A stretch of DNA of 44,295 bases from Myxococcus sp. (GTDB lineage: Bacteria; Myxococcota; Myxococcia; Myxococcales; Myxococcaceae): positions 1 to 44,295 of the forward strand of contig JACSRE010000099.1 in the NCBI GenBank assembly GCA_014879945.1, in the 5' to 3' direction. Below the pieces are notes generated by a model. It made no database searches. It worked only from the letters and a program-made list of their open reading frames with translations, and was not told where the DNA came from. The position numbers and the translations under genes were made by a program. Every line of letters starts with the position of its first letter. The stretch's first letter is position 1. Of this stretch, positions 24,354 through 34,006 are shown in pieces.

Positions 24354-25222
24354 GGGCCACCGTGTCGTGGAACATCGTCGGCGGCTGCAACTACCGGTGC
24401 ACCTACTGCGTGCAGAAGCACGCGCCGGGCCTGGGCACCCCGAGCGATGAGGAGCTCGAGGGCGCGCTCACCACGCTCGAGGCGCTGCCCGGCGTCTGGG
24501 AGTTCAAGATCTCGGGCGGCGAGCCGTTTCTCCTGAAGCGCCTGCCCGAGGTCGCCGCCCGCCTGGCCGCGAAGGGGCACCTGGTCTCGGTGCTCACCAA
24601 CCTCTCGGCGCCGGTGCGCGTGCTGGTGGACTTCATCGAGGCGGCGGGGCCGAAGCTGCGCACCTTCTCGTGCTCCCTGCACCGCGAAGAGACGACGGAG
24701 GACGAGTTCCTCGAGAAGGCGAAGGCCGTGAAGGCCGCGCTCGCGCCGCTGCCGAAGGCCAGCTTCGTGGTCAACAGCGTGGTGGTGCCGGGCACCGTCG
24801 ACGTGGTGGGCCACAGCCGCCGGCGCTTCGAAGGTGAAGGGCTCAAGTTCTACCCGCAGCTGATGCGGCGCGACGGCAAGGCCGTCACCTACGACGAGGC
24901 CGACGCGCAGCGGCTCGAGGAGCACTTCGACGACCTGGTGGGCCCCGGCCAGATGAACCGCGGCTACAAGCTCACCGGCAAGCTGTGCCACGCGGGCTCG
25001 AAGTACTTCATCATCCACCCGCGCGGAGACGCCTTCAGCTGCTACCCGGGCAAGCGCTTCGGAGACGGCCACCTCGGCAACGTCTTTCGTGGCACCCTCG
25101 CGCTGCGCGATGGGCCGGCGCCGTGCCCGTACGAGGTGTGCCCCTGCACCGTGCCGCAGAACCGGGGCATCATCGAAGGGTTCGGAGCGAACGGCGAGGT
25201 CGCTCCCCCAGAGGCCGATTGA
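24350..25222 (+). CDS. Second radical SAM enzyme with C-terminal Cys cluster
   Basis: A 290-residue radical SAM protein from a GTG at 24350 that overlaps the previous stop (GTGA). The cluster motif C13-x3-C17-x2-C20 (CNYRCTYC) lies very near the N-terminus, and ISGGEPF (about 58-64) is the SAM motif. C-terminal Cys (KLCHAG, SCYPGKR, CPYEVCPC) suggest at least one auxiliary cluster. HPRGDAFSCYPGKRFGDGHLG has the SPASM-family turn in which G-x-x-x-C-Y-P ends with H/D-LGN. It is the fourth gene of the overlapping operon. A hydrolase lipoprotein begins 16 bp after its stop and may belong to the same transcript. Confidence 0.87.
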   Translation: MRATVSWNIVGGCNYRCTYCVQKHAPGLGTPSDEELEGALTTLEALPGVWEFKISGGEPFLLKRLPEVAARLAAKGHLVSVLTNLSAPVRVLVDFIEAAGPKLRTFSCSLHREETTEDEFLEKAKAVKAALAPLPKASFVVNSVVVPGTVDVVGHSRRRFEGEGLKFYPQLMRRDGKAVTYDEADAQRLEEHFDDLVGPGQMNRGYKLTGKLCHAGSKYFIIHPRGDAFSCYPGKRFGDGHLGNVFRGTLALRDGPAPCPYEVCPCTVPQNRGIIEGFGANGEVAPPEAD

Positions 25223-25238
25223 GAAAGCGAGCTCCCCG

Positions 25239-27746
25239 ATGCGACGCGCAGCGCTGGTGATGACGGTGTTCTCGCTCGGGTGCAGCGACGGCCGGGTCAA
25301 CCCGCCCGACGGCCCCTCGACGCGCGGCGCAGGCTACGGCGCCAGCTGCGAGCGCGAGGCCTGCCGCTCGGGGCTCACCTGCAGCAACGACAAGACGTGC
25401 GTGGTGGCCATGCCGGCGGAGGAGGGCGGCGCGTGCTTCATCGGCCCCGAGTGCGTCAGCGGCCTCTGCGCGCCCAACGGCTCACGCGGCCGCTGCGTCG
25501 CGCCCGGCCCGGGTGGCCCGTCGACGACCTGCCAGGGCGACAACGACTGCCAGGCCCACCTGCGCTGCAGCTTCTCGGGGCAGAGCCTCTTCCCCGTCTG
25601 CCTCACGCCGGGCACCAAAGACATCGGCGCCGACTGCGCCGCGCCGCGCGAGTGCCTGCAGGGGCTGCTGTGTCAGTCGGGCAAGTGCGCCTACCTGCCG
25701 CTCGACGCCATGACGGCGCCGAAGGGCGTGCCGCCGTTCATCGCGCCTCCCGCGAGCGCGCAGTGGCAGGGCGCCACCTGCCCGCCGCGCAAGATGAGCG
25801 GCCCCATCACCGCGCTGTGGAGCCTGCCGCGCGAGAACGACCCCGACGACGTGAAGCAGGACTTCTTCCGCCTCCCGTTCCCCAACGACGCGCACCGCGT
25901 GGGCGGCCGGGTGGACTTCGCGCGCTTCCCCAAAGACCCGACGCCGCTGTTCGGCTTCGACCTGCTCGGCCGCTACCTCGAGCGCCTGGCCACCGAGCCG
26001 TTCGGCAACTTCCCCGCCGTCACCTTCCGCTTCGACGGCGCCATCGACTTCTCCACCATCAGCCTCGCGGGCGACGACCCGCAGCTGCGCTTGGTGGACC
26101 TCACCGACGGCCCCAGCTTCGGCAACGGCCGCGGCCTGCAGTACGTCGTCAGCGGCGGGCGCAACCGCTACGTCTGCCAGGACTGGTTCGCCCTCAAGCC
26201 GTACACCGGCGACTCGCTCGAGCCCGGCACCTACGCCGTCATCATGAAGCGCGGCCTCAAGGACACCGCCGGCGGCGACGTGCAGCCCAGCGGCGACTTC
26301 ACGGCCATGCTCGCCGCGTCGGTGCCCTCTGACGCGAAGCAGGCCGAGGCGTGGGCCAGCTACGCCCCGCTGCGCCGCTACCTCACGCTCAAGAGCCTCT
26401 CGGCCGCCGACCTGGTGACGGCGTCGGTCTTCACGGTGGGAGACCCGACGCGGCTGGTGAAGTCGCTGGCCGCCAGCGTCGCCGCGGCCGACGCGCCCGT
26501 CGCCGACCCGTGGGTGAAGTGTGGAGAAGGCGTCTCGCCCTGCGCGGGTGACGGCGGCGTTTCGCGCGACTGCTCGCCGTCGAGCGACGTCGACGAGTGG
26601 CACGCGCTCGTCGAGCTGCCCATCTTCCAGCAGGGCACCGCGCCGTACCTCACGCCGGCCGAGGGTGGCGACATCGTCGCGGCCGATGACGCTGGCGTCC
26701 GCGCGCCGGTGCGCCGCGAGAAGGTCTGCGCCTCGCTCACCACGCCGAAGGGGGCTCCACCTGCGGCCGGCTGGCCGCTCATCCTCTACGCGCACGGCAC
26801 CGGCGGCAGCTTCCGCACCCACGCGCTCGACTCCTCGGCCGCGGGCCTGGCGAACGTGTCGCTCGCTGACGGCGGCACCGCGGCCTTCGCGGTGCTGGGC
26901 TTCGACCAGGTCGGCCACGGCCCCCGCCGCGGCGCGCGGCAAGACGTTCACCCCAATGACATCGTCTTCAACTTCGGCAACCCGGCCTCGGCGCGCGGCA
27001 CCATGGCGCAGGGCGCCGCCGACCTGTTCGCGATGACGCGCCTGGCGAAGGCGCTCCCGCTCGACGCAGGCACGCCGCCCCTCGACGCGTCGCGGCTGGG
27101 CTTCTGGGGCCACTCGCAGGGCGCCAGTGAAGGCGGCCTGTTCCTCGCGTTCGACCGGGACCTCGAGGTCGCCGTGCTGACGGGCGCCTCGGGCAGCCTC
27201 GCCGACTCGCTCACCACCAAGAAGGCGCCAGTCAACATCGCCGATGGGCTCGCGCTCGCGCTGGGTGAGACGCCGGGGCCGGTCAGCCCCTTTCATCCCG
27301 TCGTCGCGCTGCTGGCCAGCTGGTCGGACCCGGTCGACGCGCTCCACTTCGCGCGCTTCGCCGCGGTGACGCCGGCCGACGGCGCGAGGCCCGCGCACGC
27401 GCGCCACTTCTTCCAGGCGTGGGGCAAGGGTGACTTGTTCACCACCTCACAGGTGCAGCGCGCGTACGGCTCGGCGACCAACGCGGCCTTCGTGGGCCCG
27501 AAGGTGGACGACTTCGACGCGCCGCTGCTGATGTCGGTGCGCGGCAACGTGATGAGGCCTCGCCAGGTGACCTCGGCGCTGCGGCAGTACGAGCCGCCCT
27601 TCACGCAGGCCGCGCCGATGGGGCCGAGGCTCTACCAATATGACGGGCACTTCGTGGCGTTCCAGGACCCGACGGCGAAGCAAGACGTGCAGCGCTTCTT
27701 CGGCCGGGCCGTTCGGGGCGAGGTGCCCACGGTTCCCGAGCGGTAG
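25239..27746 (+). CDS. Exported alpha/beta-hydrolase lipoprotein with Cys-rich N-terminus
   Basis: An 835-residue lipoprotein starting at ATG 25239 (lipobox VFSLGC, Cys12). Residues about 30-160 contain many Cys in EGF-like or disulfide-knot spacing (CEREACRSGLTC, CFIGPECVSGLC, CQGDNDCQAHLRC, CAAPRECLQGLLC). The C-terminal half is an alpha/beta-hydrolase: oxyanion strand YAHGTGGSF (517-525), nucleophile elbow GHSQG with Ser626, and a late DGHF with His804 as probable catalytic base. It looks like a secreted esterase, lipase or polyester hydrolase. It follows the radical SAM operon closely and is ended by a strong terminator. Confidence 0.8.
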   Translation: MRRAALVMTVFSLGCSDGRVNPPDGPSTRGAGYGASCEREACRSGLTCSNDKTCVVAMPAEEGGACFIGPECVSGLCAPNGSRGRCVAPGPGGPSTTCQGDNDCQAHLRCSFSGQSLFPVCLTPGTKDIGADCAAPRECLQGLLCQSGKCAYLPLDAMTAPKGVPPFIAPPASAQWQGATCPPRKMSGPITALWSLPRENDPDDVKQDFFRLPFPNDAHRVGGRVDFARFPKDPTPLFGFDLLGRYLERLATEPFGNFPAVTFRFDGAIDFSTISLAGDDPQLRLVDLTDGPSFGNGRGLQYVVSGGRNRYVCQDWFALKPYTGDSLEPGTYAVIMKRGLKDTAGGDVQPSGDFTAMLAASVPSDAKQAEAWASYAPLRRYLTLKSLSAADLVTASVFTVGDPTRLVKSLAASVAAADAPVADPWVKCGEGVSPCAGDGGVSRDCSPSSDVDEWHALVELPIFQQGTAPYLTPAEGGDIVAADDAGVRAPVRREKVCASLTTPKGAPPAAGWPLILYAHGTGGSFRTHALDSSAAGLANVSLADGGTAAFAVLGFDQVGHGPRRGARQDVHPNDIVFNFGNPASARGTMAQGAADLFAMTRLAKALPLDAGTPPLDASRLGFWGHSQGASEGGLFLAFDRDLEVAVLTGASGSLADSLTTKKAPVNIADGLALALGETPGPVSPFHPVVALLASWSDPVDALHFARFAAVTPADGARPAHARHFFQAWGKGDLFTTSQVQRAYGSATNAAFVGPKVDDFDAPLLMSVRGNVMRPRQVTSALRQYEPPFTQAAPMGPRLYQYDGHFVAFQDPTAKQDVQRFFGRAVRGEVPTVPER

Positions 27747-27780
27747 ACGGTGCGTTCCGCGTCCCCGCTCCGCACCGTCT
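27745..27780 (+). terminator. Rho-independent-type hairpin after the hydrolase gene
   Basis: A perfect 10-bp stem (AGACGGTGCG at 27745-27754, CGCACCGTCT at 27771-27780, 16-nt loop) overlaps the stop codon region of the hydrolase gene. The T-tract after it is short, so this may be a weak or Rho-aided site. A second hairpin follows at 27823. Confidence 0.6.
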
Positions 27781-27822
27781 TCACCGCCTGCGCCGACGCC
27801 TGACCAGACGGGCTGGCGGCGA

Positions 27823-27851
27823 AACGGCCCCATCGGCGGCCGTTCTTCGTT
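27823..27851 (+). terminator. Second hairpin with T-rich tail upstream of DUF58 gene
   Basis: A stem of 7 bp (AACGGCC at 27823-27829, GGCCGTT at 27838-27844) with an 8-nt loop is followed by CTTCGTT. It lies 23 bp before the DUF58 start, so it could act as a terminator of the upstream operon or as a leader structure. Confidence 0.5.
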
Positions 27852-27867
27852 ACAACGACGCCAGTCC

Positions 27868-28752
27868 GTGTCGCTCCTCGACGCTCAGATGTTGTCTCGC
27901 CTCGGTGGCCTGAAGGTGCGCGCCCGCGCCGTGGTGGAGGGTGTGCTCTCGGGCCTGCACAAGTCGCCGCACCAGGGCCAGAGCGTCGAGTTCGCCGAGC
28001 ACAAGGAGTACGCGCCGGGCGACGAGCTCAAGCACCTCGACTGGAAGGCCTTCGGCAAGTTCGACCGCTACTACGTCAAGCGCTTCGAGCACGAGACGAA
28101 CCTGCGCTGCACCCTGGTGGTCGACGCCTCGGGCTCCATGGGCTTCGGCACCGCGGGGCTCACCAAGCTCGAGGTGGCGCGGGTGCTGGCGGCGACGCTC
28201 GCGCACCTGCTCCTCAAGCAGCAAGACGCCGCCGGCGTGGCCATCGCGGTGAAGGGCAAGGTCGTCGAGGTGCCGCCGCGCTCGTCGGCCTCGCACCTGC
28301 AGGTGGTGTTCGACGCGCTGGAGCAGACGCCGGCGAAGGGGGAGACCGACCTCGCCGCCACCGCGGACCTGCTGGCCGAGAAGCTGCCGCGCCGCTCGCT
28401 GGTGTGCGTCTTCTCTGACTTCCTCGACGACGGGCCCGACGGCTTGAAGCGGCTGCTGGCCCTGCGCGCCCGGAAGCACGACGTCGCCATCTTCCACCTG
28501 GTGGACCCGGCCGAGCTCTCCTTCCCCTACGACGACCCGACGCTCTTCTTGTCGATGGAGGACGAGCGCCGGCTCGAGGTGAACCCGCGCGAGATCAAAG
28601 AGAGCTACCTCGAGGAGTTCAACCGCTTCCTCGAGGCGACGAAGGCCGCCTGCACCGCCGCCGACGTCGACTACCAGCGCGTGCGCACCGATGAGCCGCT
28701 CGACCAGGTGGTGGTGCGGTTCCTCTCGCGGCGCGTGGGCGGTGGCGCGTGA
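27868..28752 (+). CDS. DUF58 domain protein (VWA-like)
   Basis: A 294-residue protein taken from GTG 27868 (VSLLDAQML). The family signature is complete: SVEFAEHKEYAPGDELKHLD, then WKAFGKFDRYYVKRFEHETN (about 42-80). The VWA-like MIDAS Asp-x-Ser-x-Ser follows (VVDASGSMGFG). DUF58 proteins usually work with a MoxR AAA+ ATPase and BatA-type VWA membrane proteins in envelope stress or metal-cofactor assembly. Here the BatA-like gene follows with a 4-bp overlap (GTGA), but no MoxR gene is upstream in the window. An upstream in-frame extension (from 27640) overlaps the hydrolase gene and is not credible. Confidence 0.85.
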   Translation: MSLLDAQMLSRLGGLKVRARAVVEGVLSGLHKSPHQGQSVEFAEHKEYAPGDELKHLDWKAFGKFDRYYVKRFEHETNLRCTLVVDASGSMGFGTAGLTKLEVARVLAATLAHLLLKQQDAAGVAIAVKGKVVEVPPRSSASHLQVVFDALEQTPAKGETDLAATADLLAEKLPRRSLVCVFSDFLDDGPDGLKRLLALRARKHDVAIFHLVDPAELSFPYDDPTLFLSMEDERRLEVNPREIKESYLEEFNRFLEATKAACTAADVDYQRVRTDEPLDQVVVRFLSRRVGGGA

Positions 28753-30839
28753 CGTTCGCCCACCCGTGGCTGCTGCTCGGCGCGCTGGCGGCCCTCATTC
28801 CGCTCCTGGTGCACCTGTTCGACCGGCGCCGCCCGCGGCCCCAGCCGTTCCCCGCCATCGCGTTGCTCATCAAGAGCCAGAAGCGCACCGCGTCGCGGCT
28901 GAAGCTGAAGCGCCTCATCCTCTATGCGCTGCGCACGCTCTTCTTCCTGGCGGTGCCGTTCGCGCTGGCGCGGCCCGAGTTCGTGAAGACGGCCAACGCG
29001 GTGACGGCGAAGGGCGCCGCGGCCACCGTCATCGTCGTCGACACCTCGCTGGCCATGCGCTGGAGCGACGGCACGCCGCTGTTCGACGTCGCCCGCAAAG
29101 AGGCGAAGGCGGCGCTGGGAGACCTGCTCACCGAGGAGCCCGCGGCCCTGGTGCCGTGCACGCGCGCGCCGGTCGCGACCGGGCCGCTGTCGTTCGAGAA
29201 GGCGCGCCTCATCGCGCAGGTGGACGAGCTCGAGCCCGGCTACGAGGTGGTGGACGTCAACCGCTGCCTCGAGGTGGCGGCGCGCGCGCTCGACGAGTCT
29301 CCGCTGGCCAACCGGCGCATCGTGTTGGTGACGGCGCTGACGCAGAGCGGGCTGCGCCTCGAGGCCGAGCCCCCCGTCACCACCGGCCCCAGAGGCGAGA
29401 AGGTGAAGCCCGAGGTCGTCTTGCGAGACGTCGCGCGCGGCGCCGAGGCGCTGCCCAACCGCGCCATCCTCGACGTGCGGGCCGAGCCCGCGCCGCAGGC
29501 CGGGGTGCGCGCGTGGCAGTTCACCTTCACCGTGCGCAACTTCTCGGCGCAGGCGCAGAAGGACGTGGAGCTCTCGCTCAAGGTGGGCGGGCAGGTCGTC
29601 ACCAAGGGCTTCCTCGACCTCTCGCCCGACGGCACCGCGCAGAAGGCGCTGACGTGGAAGTTCCAGCAGGGCGGGCCGACCTACGTCGAGGGCGCGCTGA
29701 CGGCCGACCAGCTGCCTGACGACGACGTGCGCGGCGTGGTGGTGACGGTGCCGAAGGAGCTGCGCGCCCTGGTGGTCAACGGCGAGCCCAACCCGCTGAA
29801 GGTGAAAGACGAGGCGTACTTCACCGACGCGGCGCTCTCGGCGCCGGGCAGCCCGGTGCGCGCGGTGGTGCGCGACGCCGACGCCGCGTGGCGCGAGGAC
29901 TTCTCGACGTGGGACGTGGTGATGCTGCTGAACGTGTCGCCCCCGCCGCCAGACGTCGGCGCCCGCCTCGCCGAGTTCGTCGCGAAGGGCGGAGGCCTCT
30001 TCCTCTCGTTCGGCAGTCGCGCCGAGGTGGAGGCCACCAACACTGCGCTGGCGTCGGTGCTCCCGCGGAAGCTGCGCGTGGTGAAGACGGCCGTGGAGCC
30101 GGGCGCCGCCGACGCCAGCACCCGCGCGGCCCGCCTCACCCAGCTCGAGGCCGCGCACCCGGTGCTCTTCCCTTTCACCGGCAAGGCGCGTGAGGGGCTC
30201 GTCTCGACGCGGTTCTATCGGTACGCGCTGTTCGAGAGCGTGTCGAACGGAGAGGTGACGGTGCTGGGCACGCTCGACGACGGCGCGCCGGCGCTGCTCG
30301 CGTCGCGGCTGGGGAAGGGCAGGGTGCTGGCCTTCGCGTCGACGGTGGACCGCGACTGGAGCGACTTTCCCATTCGCACCTCGTTCCTGCCCTTCATGCA
30401 GCGCGCGGCGGCGTGGCTGACGGGAACGCTGGAGGAGCGCGAAGAGGTGAAGGTGCGGGTCGGCGCCTCGGTGACGCTCGAGCTCGACGCGGAGCGCCCG
30501 GCGGTGCTGGTGAAGTCGCCCTCGGGAGGCGAGCGCGCGGTGGCGAAGCAGGCCGATGGCGTGAGCGGCGTCGCGGGGCCGTTGCCTGAGCCGGGGCCGT
30601 ACCAGGTGCTCGATGCCCTCGGGGTGCCCAACGACGCGGCGGCCTTCGCGGCGACGATCGACCCGGCGGCGAGCGACGTCACGCGCCACTCGGTCGAGGC
30701 GGTGACGACGTGGTTCGGTGAAGACGTCGTGCGCCTGGCCGAGGGGGAGCAGACCGAGAAGAAGACTCCGCTGTGGACGTGGTTGTTGCTCGTCGCCGCG
30801 ATGGCGTTTGTCGCTGAAGGCGTGCTCCTGAGGAAGTAG
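28749..30839 (+). CDS. BatA-like membrane protein with VWA and gatase-like regions
   Basis: A 696-residue membrane protein. The N-terminus is the aerotolerance/BatA domain: helix WLLLGALAALIPLLVHLFDRR, then RLILYALRTLFFLAVPFALA. The VWA domain begins TVIVVDTSLAMRW; the MIDAS pattern DxSxS is DTSLA, so the second Ser is missing. A CARDB/Ig-like segment (about 240-330) and a glutamine-amidotransferase-like region (about 345-480, VMLLNVSPPPPDVGARLAEFVAKGGGLFLSFG) follow. A C-terminal helix (TPLWTWLLLVAAMAFVAEG) closes it. This is the long BatA-plus-DUF4159-like form found in myxobacteria and planctomycetes. It is coupled to the DUF58 gene. Confidence 0.82.
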   Translation: MTFAHPWLLLGALAALIPLLVHLFDRRRPRPQPFPAIALLIKSQKRTASRLKLKRLILYALRTLFFLAVPFALARPEFVKTANAVTAKGAAATVIVVDTSLAMRWSDGTPLFDVARKEAKAALGDLLTEEPAALVPCTRAPVATGPLSFEKARLIAQVDELEPGYEVVDVNRCLEVAARALDESPLANRRIVLVTALTQSGLRLEAEPPVTTGPRGEKVKPEVVLRDVARGAEALPNRAILDVRAEPAPQAGVRAWQFTFTVRNFSAQAQKDVELSLKVGGQVVTKGFLDLSPDGTAQKALTWKFQQGGPTYVEGALTADQLPDDDVRGVVVTVPKELRALVVNGEPNPLKVKDEAYFTDAALSAPGSPVRAVVRDADAAWREDFSTWDVVMLLNVSPPPPDVGARLAEFVAKGGGLFLSFGSRAEVEATNTALASVLPRKLRVVKTAVEPGAADASTRAARLTQLEAAHPVLFPFTGKAREGLVSTRFYRYALFESVSNGEVTVLGTLDDGAPALLASRLGKGRVLAFASTVDRDWSDFPIRTSFLPFMQRAAAWLTGTLEEREEVKVRVGASVTLELDAERPAVLVKSPSGGERAVAKQADGVSGVAGPLPEPGPYQVLDALGVPNDAAAFAATIDPAASDVTRHSVEAVTTWFGEDVVRLAEGEQTEKKTPLWTWLLLVAAMAFVAEGVLLRK

Positions 30840-30916
30840 GAGCAGGTCGCACCGCGCTGATCATTTTTTTGAATTCCGCGCCCGATGTTTCTCGGCAGCT
30901 GATAAACCCCGCCCCC

Positions 30917-32329
30917 ATGTCAAGAACCTCCATTCGCTACCTCCTCATGGGAGCGGCGCTCGCAGTCACCACTGCGTGCCCCGGTCCCTCGACCTGCAAC
31001 ACCAACTCTGACTGTGGCTCCGGGGAGGTCTGCTCGGCAGGCGCCTGCGTGAAGCCTGATGCAGGATCGACGGCAGGCGGGAGCGCGGCCGGTGGCTCGG
31101 CGGCCGGTGGCTCGGCGGCCGGTGGCTCGGCGGCTGGCGGCTCGGCAGCGGGTGGCTCGGCAGCGGGCGGCTCGGCAGCGGGCGGCTCGGCAGCGGGCGG
31201 CTCGGCAGCGGGCGGCTCGGCTGGCGGTGACGCCGGTGGTTCGGCGGCCGGTGGCTCCGCAGCCGGTGGCTCCGCAGCCGGTGGTTCGGCCGGCGGTGGT
31301 GCTGGCGGCTCGGCTGCGGCGAACTTCATGGCGCTCCGCCTCGGCGATGGCGGCGTGACGCTCAGCAGCGTCGCGACCTGGGTGATCCTCGAGGAGCGCG
31401 CCATCTCCGACGGCAGCCTGCTGCGGACCATCGACGTCTCTACCCTCGCGACGGCGCCTGGCTTCGGGCTCTCGGGCACGGCCACCAGCGAGGGCTACCT
31501 GAGCCTGGCCGGCAACGGCTCCTTCGTCGTGTTCGCTGGCTACCGCGCCCCGCTGGGGACCACGGGCATCTCGGCGACGGCCTCGGCGACCATCCCGCGC
31601 TGCATCGCGCGCGTCGACGTCGCTGGCAACCTCGACACCTCGACCATCGTCACCGACGCCTTCAGCGGCAGCAACTTCCGTGGGGTCGCCACCAACGACG
31701 GCATGGGCTACTGGGCGGCCGGCGGGAACTCGGGCGTTCGCTACATCGTCCACAACTCGACGGGGGCCTCGGCGCCGGTCTTCGTGGACTCGACGAACAA
31801 CCGCGCGGTCAGCGTCTTCGACGGGCAGCTCTACGCGTCGACGTCGGGCACCACGGGCCTCGATGGCGGCACGCAGATCTTCAGCCTCGGAGCGCTCCCG
31901 CAGTCGACGGCTCCGCTCACCTCGTTGCCGGGCGTCGACGTCACCTCGCCCAACGCCTTCGTGCTCTTCGACGCCACGCCGGCCGTCATGGGCGCCGACA
32001 CGCTCTACGTCGCCGACACCGCCTCGGCGGCCAACGGCGGCGTCCGGAAGTACACCTACAACGGGCTCACCTGGTCGCTCGCCTGGCGCGCGAACACCTT
32101 CGTCCCCGCGGGCGGCGGCGCCAACACCACCTCGGCCTGCTCGCACGTCGCCGCGGCCAGCGTCGCGGGTGACATCGTGGTGCTCTGCACGGCGGGTGAC
32201 TCGTCTGCCAACCGCATCGTGAAGTACGTCGACGTCGGTGGCACCAGCACCACGGCGCCCGTCGGCGCGGTGCTCGTCACGGCGCCCGTGAACACCTCGT
32301 ATCGCGGCGTGGCGACCTCGCCGCGCTGA
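30917..32329 (+). CDS. Lipoprotein with GGSAA-repeat linker
   Basis: A 470-residue protein from ATG 30917. The signal ends in a lipobox-like TTAC. A short Cys motif (CNTNSDCGSGEVCSAGACV) precedes a linker of about 80 residues made of GGSAA units (31076-31321), then a C-terminal domain of about 330 residues rich in beta strands and Thr/Ser (SAPVFVDSTNNRAVSVFDGQ, DTLYVADTASAANGGVRKYT). This probably is a beta-propeller. The linker would hold the globular domain away from the membrane. The AT-rich patch ATTTTTTTGAATTC at 30863-30876 may be part of the promoter. No enzyme motif. Confidence 0.78.
   Translation: MSRTSIRYLLMGAALAVTTACPGPSTCNTNSDCGSGEVCSAGACVKPDAGSTAGGSAAGGSAAGGSAAGGSAAGGSAAGGSAAGGSAAGGSAAGGSAAGGSAGGDAGGSAAGGSAAGGSAAGGSAGGGAGGSAAANFMALRLGDGGVTLSSVATWVILEERAISDGSLLRTIDVSTLATAPGFGLSGTATSEGYLSLAGNGSFVVFAGYRAPLGTTGISATASATIPRCIARVDVAGNLDTSTIVTDAFSGSNFRGVATNDGMGYWAAGGNSGVRYIVHNSTGASAPVFVDSTNNRAVSVFDGQLYASTSGTTGLDGGTQIFSLGALPQSTAPLTSLPGVDVTSPNAFVLFDATPAVMGADTLYVADTASAANGGVRKYTYNGLTWSLAWRANTFVPAGGGANTTSACSHVAAASVAGDIVVLCTAGDSSANRIVKYVDVGGTSTTAPVGAVLVTAPVNTSYRGVATSPR
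31076..31321 (+). repeat. 15-bp (GGSAA) coding tandem repeats
   Basis: About sixteen 15-bp units encode GGSAA with small variants (GGSAGGDA, GGSAGGGA). Blocks such as 31143-31215 are almost identical at the DNA level, while other units differ at wobble positions, so expansion is partly recent. In-frame copy changes would alter linker length only. Confidence 0.92.
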
Positions 32330-32353
32330 GCCGAGCGACGACGTGAAGTGGCG

Positions 32354-32385
32354 AGGGCCACGATCTCCACCGAGGTCGTGGCCCT
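32354..32385. terminator. Bidirectional terminator between convergent genes
   Basis: A perfect 10-bp stem (AGGGCCACGA at 32354-32363, TCGTGGCCCT at 32376-32385) with a 12-nt loop is followed by TCGTCC. It sits between the lipoprotein gene and the convergent radical SAM gene that ends at 32410. Confidence 0.78.
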
Positions 32386-32409
32386 TCGTCCATCTTGGAG
32401 CCCGCGTGG

Positions 32410-33945
<1,536 letters not shown>

Positions 33946-34006
33946 GCGCGCCCAGCCTTAGCCCGCTTGCGCCGGCAAAGGCGACTCCGACCGGGCAGCC
34001 CCCACG

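Noticed and set aside
23325-25222. The two radical SAM genes as a recent tandem duplication
   Set aside because: They differ in length, in distance of the Cys motif from the N-terminus and in sequence around the motif (CNLDCVTC vs CNYRCTYC), so any common origin is old.
20990-25222. RiPP cluster with a hidden precursor peptide
   Set aside because: The four genes overlap with no room between them, and neither flank holds a short ORF with a leader-core pattern or repeated core motif.
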